From a virus, in IMG/VR virus record IMGVR_UViG_3300001533_001671, positions 1-36,070 of that record: DNA of 36,070 nucleotides, one strand, 5' to 3'. Below the pieces are notes generated by a model. The model was not told the origin of the DNA. It saw only the letters and a list, made by a program, of their open reading frames with translations, and did no database searches. Shown here piece by piece: positions 17,422 to 23,839 of the stretch. The first letter of the stretch is position 1. Each line of letters opens with the position of its first letter. Position numbers and translations under genes: made by a program.

Positions 17422-17777
17422 ATGGGGAAGCGATTAACAACAGATACATGGATAGCCATGGCTGTAAAAGTACATGGGGATATGAGATACAAAAAAAGAT
17501 TCCCAGAATGTAGGCACAAAATTCCTCTACCCTTTGACTTTTTTTATACCTGATTATAATATGTTAATTGAGTATCAGGGAGTACAACATTATGTTTTTT
17601 CTAAACACTTTTACGGTATGGAGGAAAAATTTAGAGAGCGTCAACATTGGGATAAAATTAAAAAGAAATTGGGCGTTACCCAATGGGTATAAGTTCTTAG
17701 AGATCAGGTATGATGAGGATATAGAAGTTAAGTTAACTACTGCATTAAAAGAAAAATTTGGAATGTGGGTTGACTAA
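17422..17777 (+). pseudogene. Frameshifted phage endonuclease (homing-endonuclease-like) remnant
   Basis: Three reading frames in succession give one recognisable protein. From ATG 17422 come TTDTWIAMAVKVHGD and FPECRHKIPLPFDFF. After a shift in the T7 run at 17539-17545 comes FIPDYNMLIEYQGVQHY. After a second shift near 17669 comes WALPNGYKFLEIRYDE, up to TAA 17777. This order and the FDFxIP...IEYQGxQHY core match a family of phage-borne Vsr-like/EDxHD homing-type endonucleases. The middle zinc-ribbon part usual in longer relatives is missing. Both shifts sit in or beside homopolymers, so sequencing error remains possible. Location just behind the polymerase gene fits a free-standing mobile endonuclease. 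Confidence 0.7.
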
Positions 17778-17798
17778 AGTTTATTTTTCATGTATAAT
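17770..17798 (+). promoter_or_regulatory. Sigma70-type promoter
   Basis: The -35 TTGACT (17770-17775) and -10 TATAAT (17793-17798) have a 17-base spacer, with TG just before the -10. It overlaps the end of the endonuclease remnant and drives the 17823 gene set. Confidence 0.8.
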
Positions 17799-17822
17799 AC
17801 CAATAACATTTAGGAGGTTTAT

Positions 17823-18098
17823 ATGGTCGATGAAAGGTTTTTGGAATTGATTCATAATTTTGATTTTGTAAAGGTTCGGAAGTTTATAGCATCTCAAGGA
17901 ATTGAATGGGATGGCATAGATTCTGGTTCTAAGGTACCGACCGTTAATGATTTGATTGAATGTGTTATGGATATGTATGGTGAGATTGAACGAGGTGTGA
18001 AATCTATTTTGGCTAGAAATTTTGAATTGTCTATTCATGAATTTCCAGATGGGGTTCATTATGAATTAAATTATTTGTTGGAGAGTTCTTATGTGTGA
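17823..18098 (+). CDS. Unknown 91-residue acidic protein
   Basis: ATG 17823 follows a strong AGGAGG site and a near-consensus promoter. The protein is acidic and mixed alpha/beta without cysteines or membrane segments. No family is recognised. It is the first gene of a short operon that leads to the transglycosylase, and its end overlaps the next ORF by eight bases. Confidence 0.6.
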   Translation: MVDERFLELIHNFDFVKVRKFIASQGIEWDGIDSGSKVPTVNDLIECVMDMYGEIERGVKSILARNFELSIHEFPDGVHYELNYLLESSYV

Positions 18099-18276
18099 GA
18101 CTTTTAGTGGGTGGTTTGTTAAATTTTGTGCAACAGCTAATGGGTTTAATTTACCATACAATAAGCGGGATCGAGATTACTATTATGATTATTATGTTGC
18201 TGGTATGACACCCAGAGATGCTGTTTTAGAAGAAATTAAGGAATATTATTATGATGAAGAAGAAGATTGGAACTAG
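18091..18276 (+). CDS. Unknown 61-residue Tyr/Asp-rich protein
   Basis: The ATG at 18091 overlaps the previous gene. The sequence is rich in Tyr, Asp and Glu (DRDYYYDYYVAG, EEIKEYYYDEEED). Its last 26 bases overlap the start of the transglycosylase gene. No domain is recognised. It may mainly couple translation, or be a small acidic inhibitor; both are guesses. Confidence 0.5.
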   Translation: MCETFSGWFVKFCATANGFNLPYNKRDRDYYYDYYVAGMTPRDAVLEEIKEYYYDEEEDWN

Positions 18277-18790
18277 TCTAATATTATTTTTTATTATGGT
18301 TTCTACAGAGGCAAGTTCCATAGATTTCAAAAGTAATACTTTTATTTATGAAATGCCTCAGAGGTATAAGCGTGTTTATGCGCCTTTTATTTACCAGGAT
18401 TTTGTATTAGAGGTAGCTGATGTAGTTGGTGTTGATCCAGATTTACTTTGCGCTGTTATTAAAGTTGAATCTAATTGGGTAACTTTTGCAATCGGAAATA
18501 ACGGTAATAGCGTAGACCGTGGTCTTGGACAAATAAACTCAAAGTACGAGAGTTGGTATACTGAAAAGTTTGGTATAGAGGATTACAGGTGGGATGATGG
18601 TAAAAAGAATATTCTTTTAACTGCTAAAATTCTAAAGTGGTCTGGCGTAGGGTTCAGTTGCATAACACATGGTGTTGCGGCTTATAATTGTGGTAGGTCA
18701 AGGGTAGTTAAAAATACTATTCCTGAAAGCACTAAAAAATATGTAGAAAAAGTTATGGCATACTATAATTATTACAAGAATCATAAATGA
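18251..18790 (+). CDS. Secreted lytic transglycosylase (SLT domain), probable endolysin or lysis enzyme
   Basis: This 179-residue protein has an N-terminal Sec-type signal (basic MMKKK, hydrophobic stretch to about residue 18, then EASS). The SLT/goose-lysozyme-like fold follows: catalytic E73-S74 in IKVESNW, GLGQIN at 91-96 and AAYNCGRS near 142-149. It cleaves the glycan strand of peptidoglycan. The signal peptide or anchor suggests export by the host Sec system, as for SAR-type or secreted endolysins, rather than a tail-bound enzyme. The family motifs are complete. Start ATG 18251 lies inside the previous ORF; ATG 18254 is equally possible. Confidence 0.85.
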   Translation: MMKKKIGTSLILFFIMVSTEASSIDFKSNTFIYEMPQRYKRVYAPFIYQDFVLEVADVVGVDPDLLCAVIKVESNWVTFAIGNNGNSVDRGLGQINSKYESWYTEKFGIEDYRWDDGKKNILLTAKILKWSGVGFSCITHGVAAYNCGRSRVVKNTIPESTKKYVEKVMAYYNYYKNHK

Positions 18791-18797
18791 TATGGTG

Positions 18798-18803
18798 TAT
18801 AAT
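18798..18803 (+). promoter_or_regulatory. -10 element candidate (TATAAT preceded by TG)
   Basis: GGTGTATAATA resembles the -10 context of the good promoters at 17793, 22036 and 8465, but no -35 box lies at proper spacing. It precedes the short ORF at 18840. Confidence 0.35.
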
Positions 18804-18839
18804 ACTTTTCCTATTTTTATGAGGGGTGATTGAGACATA

Positions 18840-19124
18840 ATGTTAAAGTATTATACAGTAACGTATCAGGAGGATTTTCCAGAAGTACAGCGTAAATTGA
18901 AGTATGATTTAGGTACATGGAAAAGATTGCATAGGATTGGGCAGTTTTAACAATTGATGAGGAATCATTGTATACAAGAATTTAGAGTACATATGTCACC
19001 AGGAACAATTGTGGAAATTGATGTGCCTAATTTTATTTTAGCAGAATTTATTAAGGAGTTGGGTTTATGGGAATTGATAAGAAGCATATCCTTTGTATTT
19101 TCAGAATTCATAACTGGGTGTTGA
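18840..19124 (+). pseudogene. Probably frameshifted small gene
   Basis: ATG 18840 opens 36 codons (LKYYTVTYQEDFPEV ... RIGQF) to TAA 18948. The adjacent frame then reads VLTIDEESLYTRI, and the first frame resumes with EFRVHMSPGTIVEID and NFILAEFIKELGLWE, open to TGA 19124. The three pieces look like one ~70-90-residue protein broken by two compensating indels, near 18946 (T-run) and about 18975-18990. Alternatively 18840-18950 is a real 36-residue ORF and ATG 18993 starts another. A promoter-like -10 lies upstream, and the 3' part overlaps the zinc-ribbon ORF at 19067. Confidence 0.4.
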
Positions 19125-19234
19125 ATAGGAATTTCCTTATTCCCAAAGGGGAATTTATAGACAGCACCTGTAGAAATGTTTCTTTATATATTTGTAAACG
19201 TTGTGGTAAATTGAAAATAGGTAAGGTTAAATGA
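19067..19234 (+). CDS. Small zinc-ribbon-like protein (55 residues)
   Basis: ATG 19067 has AAGGAG eight bases upstream and runs 55 codons to TGA 19234, which overlaps the next start (ATGA). The protein has C10, C35, C43 and C46; HNW near residue 16 and ICKRCGK at the end resemble tiny phage proteins with a single treble-clef or zinc-ribbon motif. The function of such proteins is generally unknown. Coupling to the redoxin gene suggests it belongs to the nucleotide-reduction operon. Confidence 0.65.
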   Translation: MGIDKKHILCIFRIHNWVLNRNFLIPKGEFIDSTCRNVSLYICKRCGKLKIGKVK

Positions 19235-19452
19235 TGTGTACACTTTATACAAATACTTGTAAAAAAGGTAAAGAGGTAGCACTTCTTTTAATAGAAGCTA
19301 AAATAGATTACCAGACTGTTAGGTGTATAGAAAAAATACAAACTATGGCTAAGGCATATAATATGAATTCTATACCATTCCTACTAACAGAAAACGGTAT
19401 ACCTTTGGATTATAATGGGATTAAAAAATATATAAGGGAGGAGCAAACATGA
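19231..19452 (+). CDS. Glutaredoxin-like protein with monothiol CKKG site
   Basis: This is a 73-residue thioredoxin-fold protein: strand MCTLYTNT, active-site C10-K-K-G13, and the cis-Pro segment SIPFLL. It lacks the second active-site cysteine, so it is either monothiol or a degenerate partner. Its stop overlaps the start of the second, dithiol glutaredoxin. Location directly before nrdG and nrdD suggests a role in electron delivery or redox regulation for the class III reductase; which of the two redoxins does this is not shown. ATG 19234 is an alternative start. Confidence 0.75.
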   Translation: MMCTLYTNTCKKGKEVALLLIEAKIDYQTVRCIEKIQTMAKAYNMNSIPFLLTENGIPLDYNGIKKYIREEQT

Positions 19453-19655
19453 TTAAGTTTTATAGTACAGATTGTCCTAATTGTAGGATTCTGGAAAAGA
19501 GATTGATTGAGGCTGATGTGTCTTATGAAAAGATTACAGCCATGAAAACGGTTATGGAGATGGCTGAGAGACATAATTTTTCTAGTGTTCCATTTTGTGA
19601 AAAGAATGGTGTTTTTATGACCTTTCGAGAAACAATTGAATGGTTGGATGGTTAG
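19449..19655 (+). CDS. Glutaredoxin/NrdH-like redoxin (CPNC)
   Basis: This 68-residue glutaredoxin-fold protein has a dithiol active site C9-P-N-C12 after strand IKFYSTD and the cis-Pro motif SVPF. Size and sequence suit an NrdH-type hydrogen donor. It overlaps the preceding redoxin by four bases and ends two bases before the nrdG start at 19658. Some class III reductases use formate and others a redoxin; this arrangement favours the redoxin type, as an inference. Confidence 0.85.
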   Translation: MIKFYSTDCPNCRILEKRLIEADVSYEKITAMKTVMEMAERHNFSSVPFCEKNGVFMTFRETIEWLDG

Positions 19656-19657
19656 TT

Positions 19658-20182
19658 ATGAAAGCGGTAATATATAGTCCAGAAGGTTCTTTTTTGGATT
19701 ATCCCACAGAGGATTATTGTATAGGGTATTTTTTTCACGGATGTGATTTCAGATGTCCTAATTGTCATAACTCTGATTTACAAACACCACCGAATCTTTC
19801 TAAAGGGGTTACTGTAGATCAGTTTATAGACAAGCTCTATGACGATGCCGGGGCATTTGGCACTTACAAGATTGCTTTAATGGGGGGTGATCCTTTATCA
19901 ACTTATAATGAAGAATTTACTTATTCTTTGCTACAAAAAGCTGATGATTTTGAATTTTGTGTTTATACGGGTTATGAATTGGAAGATTTAGATGTTGATA
20001 TGTTAAGAAAATCATCATCTTTGCGATTCTTAAAGACAGGTGTTTTTGATGAATCTAAATTTGTGGGAAGTGAAAAAACAAATAACTTTTTTCAATTAGC
20101 TTCTACAAATCAGAAGTTGTATGAATTAGTTTATGGTGAATTAGTATTAGTTTCTTCTGAAGGGAAGTATAAATATAATTAA
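19658..20182 (+). CDS. nrdG: Anaerobic ribonucleotide reductase activating protein
   Basis: This 174-residue radical-SAM enzyme has cluster cysteines C29-x3-C33-x2-C36 (GCDFRCPNCHN) and the glycine-rich SAM segment ALMGGDPL. It generates the glycyl radical on NrdD using S-adenosylmethionine. Start ATG 19658 is preferred over 19640, which would overlap the upstream gene. nrdD follows 14 bases downstream. Length and motifs are standard for phage and bacterial NrdG. Confidence 0.9.
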   Translation: MKAVIYSPEGSFLDYPTEDYCIGYFFHGCDFRCPNCHNSDLQTPPNLSKGVTVDQFIDKLYDDAGAFGTYKIALMGGDPLSTYNEEFTYSLLQKADDFEFCVYTGYELEDLDVDMLRKSSSLRFLKTGVFDESKFVGSEKTNNFFQLASTNQKLYELVYGELVLVSSEGKYKYN

Positions 20183-20196
20183 ATGTGGAGGCTTGA

Positions 20197-22008
20197 ATGT
20201 TTACAGAATTAAATGGGAATCAGCTTAAAAAGAAGAAGGAGTTTATACGGCATTATTCTGATAAAAGTAAAAATGCGTCAACTGCTAGTTTATTTGATCC
20301 TAATGCAAATGTAACACATAAAAATATATGTACGTTGCAGGGTGAATTATATAAGGATATGACTATACAGATCAATAGAAGTTTGGTGTATGATAAGATT
20401 GAAAGTATTTTTGGGAACCAACAGGCTGATAAGTATTTGGCTCAGTTGAAAGATCATGTTATTTATGTTAATGATGAATCTTCTCTGAAACCGTATTGTG
20501 TGGCTATTAACATGGCCCCAATGCTAGAGAAAGGGACAAAGCCTCTAGGGGGGCAATCAAACGCACCAATCCACCTAAAGTCTTTTGCTGGTATTTTTAT
20601 GAATACAGTTTTCCAGGTGGCCGCTAATTTCAGTGGAGCTGTAGCAACCGTAGAATTTTTATTGTATTTTGATTATTTTGCTAAGAAAGAATACGGCGAA
20701 AATTATTTGGAAACTCATAGGAAAGATATTGTAGGTTATTTTAAGCAGATTGTGTATGGTATCAATGAACCCGCTGGGGCTAGGGATTACCAGTCTGTTT
20801 TCTGGAATATTTCTATCTTTGATAAGTATTATTTTGAAGGGTTGTTTGGCGAGTTTATGTTTCCTGATGGCACTTTCTCTCATTGGGAATCATATAATAA
20901 ATTGCAGAAATTCTTTATGGATTGGTTTGATAGTGAAAGAAATAAAGCTTTGCTAACCTTCCCGGTAATTACGGCTGCTATAAAAACAAGTTCGGAGCCT
21001 AGTTATGATGATAGGATCATTGAGGATCGGGAGTTTTTGGATTTTGTAGCAGATCAGTTTAGTAGGTACCATAGTTTCTTTATCTATCAATCAGATACAG
21101 TTGATTCTCTTAGTTCTTGTTGCAGACTTAGAAATAATATATCCGATCCACAATTTACTTATACTTTGGGCGGTACTGGAATTTCAACTGGCTCTGTAAA
21201 TGTAGTTACCATAAATATGAATAGGGTTGTGCAAAAAGGATACGATATGGATTCCCTGGTAGATGATGTTCATAAGTATCAAGTAGCTTTTCGTCGTATT
21301 TTTGAGGAGTATTTACAATCGGGATTATTACCTGTCTATGATGCGGGTTATATTGAAATGGGTAAACAATATAGTACTATTGGTTTGAACGGGGTTTTAG
21401 AAGCTGCGAGTTATCTTGGGTTGGACACTACATATAATAAAGACTATGTTAAGTGGTTACAGAATTTGTTAGGATCGATTTATAAAAAGAATCGGGAAGC
21501 TCACAAGACTTACGGTATTATGTTCAACACAGAAATTATTCCAGCAGAAAATTTAGGTATTAAAAACTATAAATGGGATAAGGTAGATGGCTTGGTAGTT
21601 CCAGAAGATAGAGAAGTTTACAATTCTTATTTTTATGTAGTTGAAGACGATGAACAGAATTATTTGAATGGGTTTAAGCTTCACGGTCATGAAGTTGCAG
21701 AATATTTGGATGGTGGTTCCGCTAGGCATTGGAATTTGAAAGAGAACTTGACTAAGCATCAATGGAAAAAACTTATTGAAGATGTAGCTAAAATTGGAGT
21801 CCCTTATTGGACTTACAATATACCAGATACTATTTGTGATGATTGTGGTAATATTGATTCAAGGTATTTATCTAAGTGCCCTGAATGTGGGAGTGATAAT
21901 ATAGATCATTCAACAAGGATTATTGGGTACCGTAAAAGGGTTTCATCATTTTCAGAGGCTAGGCGTGTGGAAGAAAAAGCTAGATTTTATGAAGTTTTAG
22001 GCGAATAA
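20197..22008 (+). CDS. nrdD: Anaerobic (class III) ribonucleoside-triphosphate reductase
   Basis: This 603-residue protein converts NTPs to dNTPs without oxygen. Conserved blocks include AGARDYQSVFWNIS, LTFPVITAA and the active-site SSCCRLRNN. C-terminally there is a zinc site (C547, C550, C561, C564) and the glycyl-radical region RIIGYRKR with G577. The N-terminus lacks the ~100-residue ATP-cone of many bacterial NrdD proteins. The length is close to T4 NrdD and implies loss of overall dATP feedback. RBS GGAGG precedes ATG 20197. It forms an operon with nrdG and the two redoxins, and a new promoter starts right after its stop. Confidence 0.93.
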   Translation: MFTELNGNQLKKKKEFIRHYSDKSKNASTASLFDPNANVTHKNICTLQGELYKDMTIQINRSLVYDKIESIFGNQQADKYLAQLKDHVIYVNDESSLKPYCVAINMAPMLEKGTKPLGGQSNAPIHLKSFAGIFMNTVFQVAANFSGAVATVEFLLYFDYFAKKEYGENYLETHRKDIVGYFKQIVYGINEPAGARDYQSVFWNISIFDKYYFEGLFGEFMFPDGTFSHWESYNKLQKFFMDWFDSERNKALLTFPVITAAIKTSSEPSYDDRIIEDREFLDFVADQFSRYHSFFIYQSDTVDSLSSCCRLRNNISDPQFTYTLGGTGISTGSVNVVTINMNRVVQKGYDMDSLVDDVHKYQVAFRRIFEEYLQSGLLPVYDAGYIEMGKQYSTIGLNGVLEAASYLGLDTTYNKDYVKWLQNLLGSIYKKNREAHKTYGIMFNTEIIPAENLGIKNYKWDKVDGLVVPEDREVYNSYFYVVEDDEQNYLNGFKLHGHEVAEYLDGGSARHWNLKENLTKHQWKKLIEDVAKIGVPYWTYNIPDTICDDCGNIDSRYLSKCPECGSDNIDHSTRIIGYRKRVSSFSEARRVEEKARFYEVLGE

Positions 22009-22012
22009 AGAG

Positions 22013-22041
22013 TTGACACTTGTGCTGATTTATGGTATAAT
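22013..22041 (+). promoter_or_regulatory. Perfect consensus promoter
   Basis: The -35 TTGACA (22013-22018) and -10 TATAAT (22036-22041) have a 17-base spacer. It begins five bases after the nrdD stop and drives the secreted-protein gene and possibly the tRNA/RNA-ligase region. Confidence 0.85.
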
Positions 22042-22099
22042 ACGATTAGAGCTTAGGTAAGAGTTTAAAATTTATTTGTTTTCCTATTAGGAGGAAGTT

Positions 22100-22555
22100 G
22101 TGAAGAAGTTTATGTGTTTGGTAGTATTGTTTGGTGTAGTTGTATCAGGTGTAATTGGCCAGGAAGTTAATTCAGAGGTATTTGAGTTGGCCCAAGCCAT
22201 TACTGGGGCAGAAGGTCGTAATTGGTACGCAGTTACTGATTCTGGATTGGTTGCTTGGGAATTTTCTCCCTCGGAAGATGGTGTGTCTGGTGATCTTCTT
22301 ATGAAGATGAAGTCTGGTGATAACATTTTCTTTATGGAAACTGAGTATGTATTTGCAACTAAAACAAAGTTGGTGGTGAATTATATTGAGGGTTATGCTT
22401 ATCATAATGATACAAAAATTTCTAAAGCATATAATGAGATAGTAAGTATTAACTACATTTATACAGCAGGTGCTATGGAATCATTTAATGCAGACGGTAT
22501 TGAGTTTCTTTGCCAAGCTACTATGGATAGACTTCTAAATGTAAATACAAAATAA
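22100..22555 (+). CDS. Secreted/periplasmic protein, unknown function
   Basis: This 151-residue protein starts with GTG at 22100, directly behind AGGAGG and a perfect promoter, so strong expression is expected. Residues 1-20 are a typical Sec signal peptide (KK, a Leu/Val core, cleavage after VIG). The mature part is a mixed alpha/beta domain with one late cysteine. No family is recognised. An exported, strongly expressed early-type phage protein may alter the host envelope or block superinfection; this is inference. Confidence 0.65.
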   Translation: MKKFMCLVVLFGVVVSGVIGQEVNSEVFELAQAITGAEGRNWYAVTDSGLVAWEFSPSEDGVSGDLLMKMKSGDNIFFMETEYVFATKTKLVVNYIEGYAYHNDTKISKAYNEIVSINYIYTAGAMESFNADGIEFLCQATMDRLLNVNTK

Positions 22556-22565
22556 AGGGGGTAGT

Positions 22566-22850
22566 ATGATCACAAGTCAACAACAGGAGAAGATTTTAGC
22601 ATCTTTTAAGGCAATGTACTCTTTAGAAAATGAGATTGAGGCTAGAAAAGACGAGAACAAAGAGACTAGATCATTTATCAATGATCATATCAAAGAGATT
22701 GCTAAGGAAGTTGAGATGAAAGTTTCTTCTGTTCGCAGAGGTTACAAGGATTGGATTGCATCGATTAAAAAGGCGGAAGAGTTTGATGAAGCTCATACTC
22801 TAACTACTTTTGTGATGGAAGCTATGCGTAAATCAGCAGAAGGGGATTAA
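22566..22850 (+). CDS. Small helical charged protein, possibly DNA-binding
   Basis: This 94-residue protein has ATG 22566 behind RBS AAAGGGGG. It is almost entirely helical, and its two halves are joined by VSSVRRGYKDW. The overall pattern is loosely reminiscent of small phage dsDNA-binding proteins such as T4 DsbA, but similarity is too weak to assign. It ends 36 bases before the tRNA genes. Confidence 0.55.
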   Translation: MITSQQQEKILASFKAMYSLENEIEARKDENKETRSFINDHIKEIAKEVEMKVSSVRRGYKDWIASIKKAEEFDEAHTLTTFVMEAMRKSAEGD

Positions 22851-22886
22851 GAATGCCTACCACTCGACAGTAAGTAACAATCAATT

Positions 22887-22959
22887 GCCGACTTAGCTCA
22901 TTTGGTAGAGCAACGGTCTTGTAAACCGTAGGTGGTCGGTTCGAGTCCGACAGTTGGCT
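22887..22959 (+). tRNA. tRNA-Thr (anticodon TGT)
   Basis: Full cloverleaf: acceptor GCCGACT / AGTTGGC (one G-U), D-arm GCTC / GAGC with GG, anticodon stem ACGGT / ACCGT with loop CTTGTAA, and T-arm GTCGG / CCGAC with TTCGAGT. CCA is not encoded. It decodes ACA, a codon suited to this A+T-rich genome. Confidence 0.95.
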
Positions 22960-22961
22960 AT

Positions 22962-23033
22962 GTGTCCGTGGTGGATAGGTAATGCTTTTGTTTGTGGAAC
23001 AAGTTTATGCGGGTTCAAATCCCGTCGGACACC
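22962..23033 (+). tRNA. tRNA-His (anticodon GTG)
   Basis: Acceptor GTGTCCG / CGGACAC, anticodon stem TTTGT / ACAAG with loop TTGTGGA, and T-arm GCGGG / CCCGT with TTCAAAT. The D-stem is weak (three pairs, two of them G-U). The discriminator is C, as expected for tRNA-His. No extra G-1 opposite it is encoded; the base before position 1 is T. It lies two bases behind tRNA-Thr. Confidence 0.88.
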
Positions 23034-23044
23034 AGTAATCTTAG

Positions 23045-23112
23045 AGGGGTCGCTAATGGTAAGCAACGGGGTTCATATCCCTGTGATGGGGGTTCAAATC
23101 TCCCTACCCCGA
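23045..23112 (+). tRNA. tRNA-Met-like (CAT anticodon), short and initiator-like
   Basis: The anticodon arm CGGGG / CCCTG has loop TTCATAT (CAT). Three consecutive G-C pairs lie next to the loop and pair 1-72 is not Watson-Crick (A-G), both hallmarks of initiator tRNAs. The T-arm is GGGGG / CTCCC with TTCAAAT. The acceptor has only five good pairs (GGGGT / ACCCC). The D-arm is short (GCT / AGC), and the whole is ~68 nt, below normal length. It may be a true phage initiator-type tRNA, a lysidine tRNA-Ile2 or a decaying tRNA. Confidence 0.55.
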
Positions 23113-23213
23113 ATGATTATTTTTTTTAATGGTGGAGGTTCTAACTGCTTTGAAAATCCAACAAAATCAAAAGAAATCGGTTAAAATCACTTACTTTTTA
23201 ATCATAAATAGTG

Positions 23214-23219
23214 TATAAT
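23214..23219 (+). promoter_or_regulatory. -10 element candidate before the small ORF at 23259
   Basis: GTGTATAATAAAGGAG has TATAAT preceded by TG and followed by an RBS-like AAGGAG. The -35 region (TTACTT) is poor. A four-codon ORF (MKKN) lies behind the AAGGAG. The bases 23113-23258 hold no other supported gene. Confidence 0.35.
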
Positions 23220-23258
23220 AAAGGAGTGGGATATGAAGAAGAATTAGCAGAGGATATT

Positions 23259-23363
23259 ATGAAAATTCTTACCTGTTATTCAGCGAAATATTACGGTGCA
23301 AGAGGTGGTAGAAAGAAGAAAAATCAGGTTGAAAATATACCTGTCGAATCTAATAGAATTTGA
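23259..23363 (+). CDS. Small basic protein (34 residues), unknown
   Basis: ATG 23259 follows GAGGATATT and runs 34 codons to TGA 23363. The product is basic (GARGGRKKKNQ). It sits directly before the 23377 gene with 13 bases between. It may be an expressed micro-protein or simply a leader ORF; there is no further evidence. Confidence 0.4.
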   Translation: MKILTCYSAKYYGARGGRKKKNQVENIPVESNRI

Positions 23364-23376
23364 AAAGGGGGTTTTT

Positions 23377-23820
23377 ATGGGTGTGATTACAACAACAGAG
23401 GTTTTTTGTAGAGGACGGGTAGCAGGCATTTCTGATTTTTATGGTTTGTCTTTGGATGCCCCGATTGTTTATTGGGCACAAATGGAGGCATTGGATACAC
23501 AGCTAGGTCTTACTGTAGGTAATGTGGATCGAGTTGATAATTCTTCAACAGGTTCTGTTTATGATTATGAACTTACTGGTTTGATTAGTGGAGATGTATT
23601 TACCGTATCCGCTGATGAAGTAACTAAATTTTTTAATGAAAACGGGCAGCAGTTGGCTTCGACTGAGGCTGGAGATGTAGTATATGGTGCTTATGAATTG
23701 TTAGAAGTAACTGGGAAGGTTGCGGGAACTCCAGCAACAACCACATACAAGTTGGTTCCCTCTGGTGGAGTAGCAAATAATTATATCTTAACTGAATCTG
23801 GTGTAGTTGTTACTGGTTAG
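23377..23820 (+). CDS. Beta-rich protein of unknown function
   Basis: This 147-residue protein takes ATG 23377 as start because of AGGGGG just upstream; a longer frame from 23296 overlaps the small ORF. The sequence is rich in Gly, Thr, Val and Asp and lacks Trp-rich or charged helices, as in immunoglobulin-like or head/tail decoration proteins. It lies among RNA genes rather than structural genes. A virion role is only a compositional guess. Confidence 0.55.
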   Translation: MGVITTTEVFCRGRVAGISDFYGLSLDAPIVYWAQMEALDTQLGLTVGNVDRVDNSSTGSVYDYELTGLISGDVFTVSADEVTKFFNENGQQLASTEAGDVVYGAYELLEVTGKVAGTPATTTYKLVPSGGVANNYILTESGVVVTG

Positions 23821-23839
23821 AATTTAGGGAGTTTAGATA

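Noticed and set aside
17539-17545. Programmed frameshifting at the T7 run
   Set aside because: A second independent shift is needed to reach the end of the protein, and no stimulatory structure is obvious. Decay or error is simpler.
22954-23184. 76-codon ORF across the tRNA cluster
   Set aside because: It overlaps tRNA-His and the Met-like tRNA and is not a plausible protein.
23129-23218. 29-codon ORF between the tRNAs and the small gene at 23259
   Set aside because: It has no ribosome-binding site, and its sequence is explained by A+T-rich spacer.
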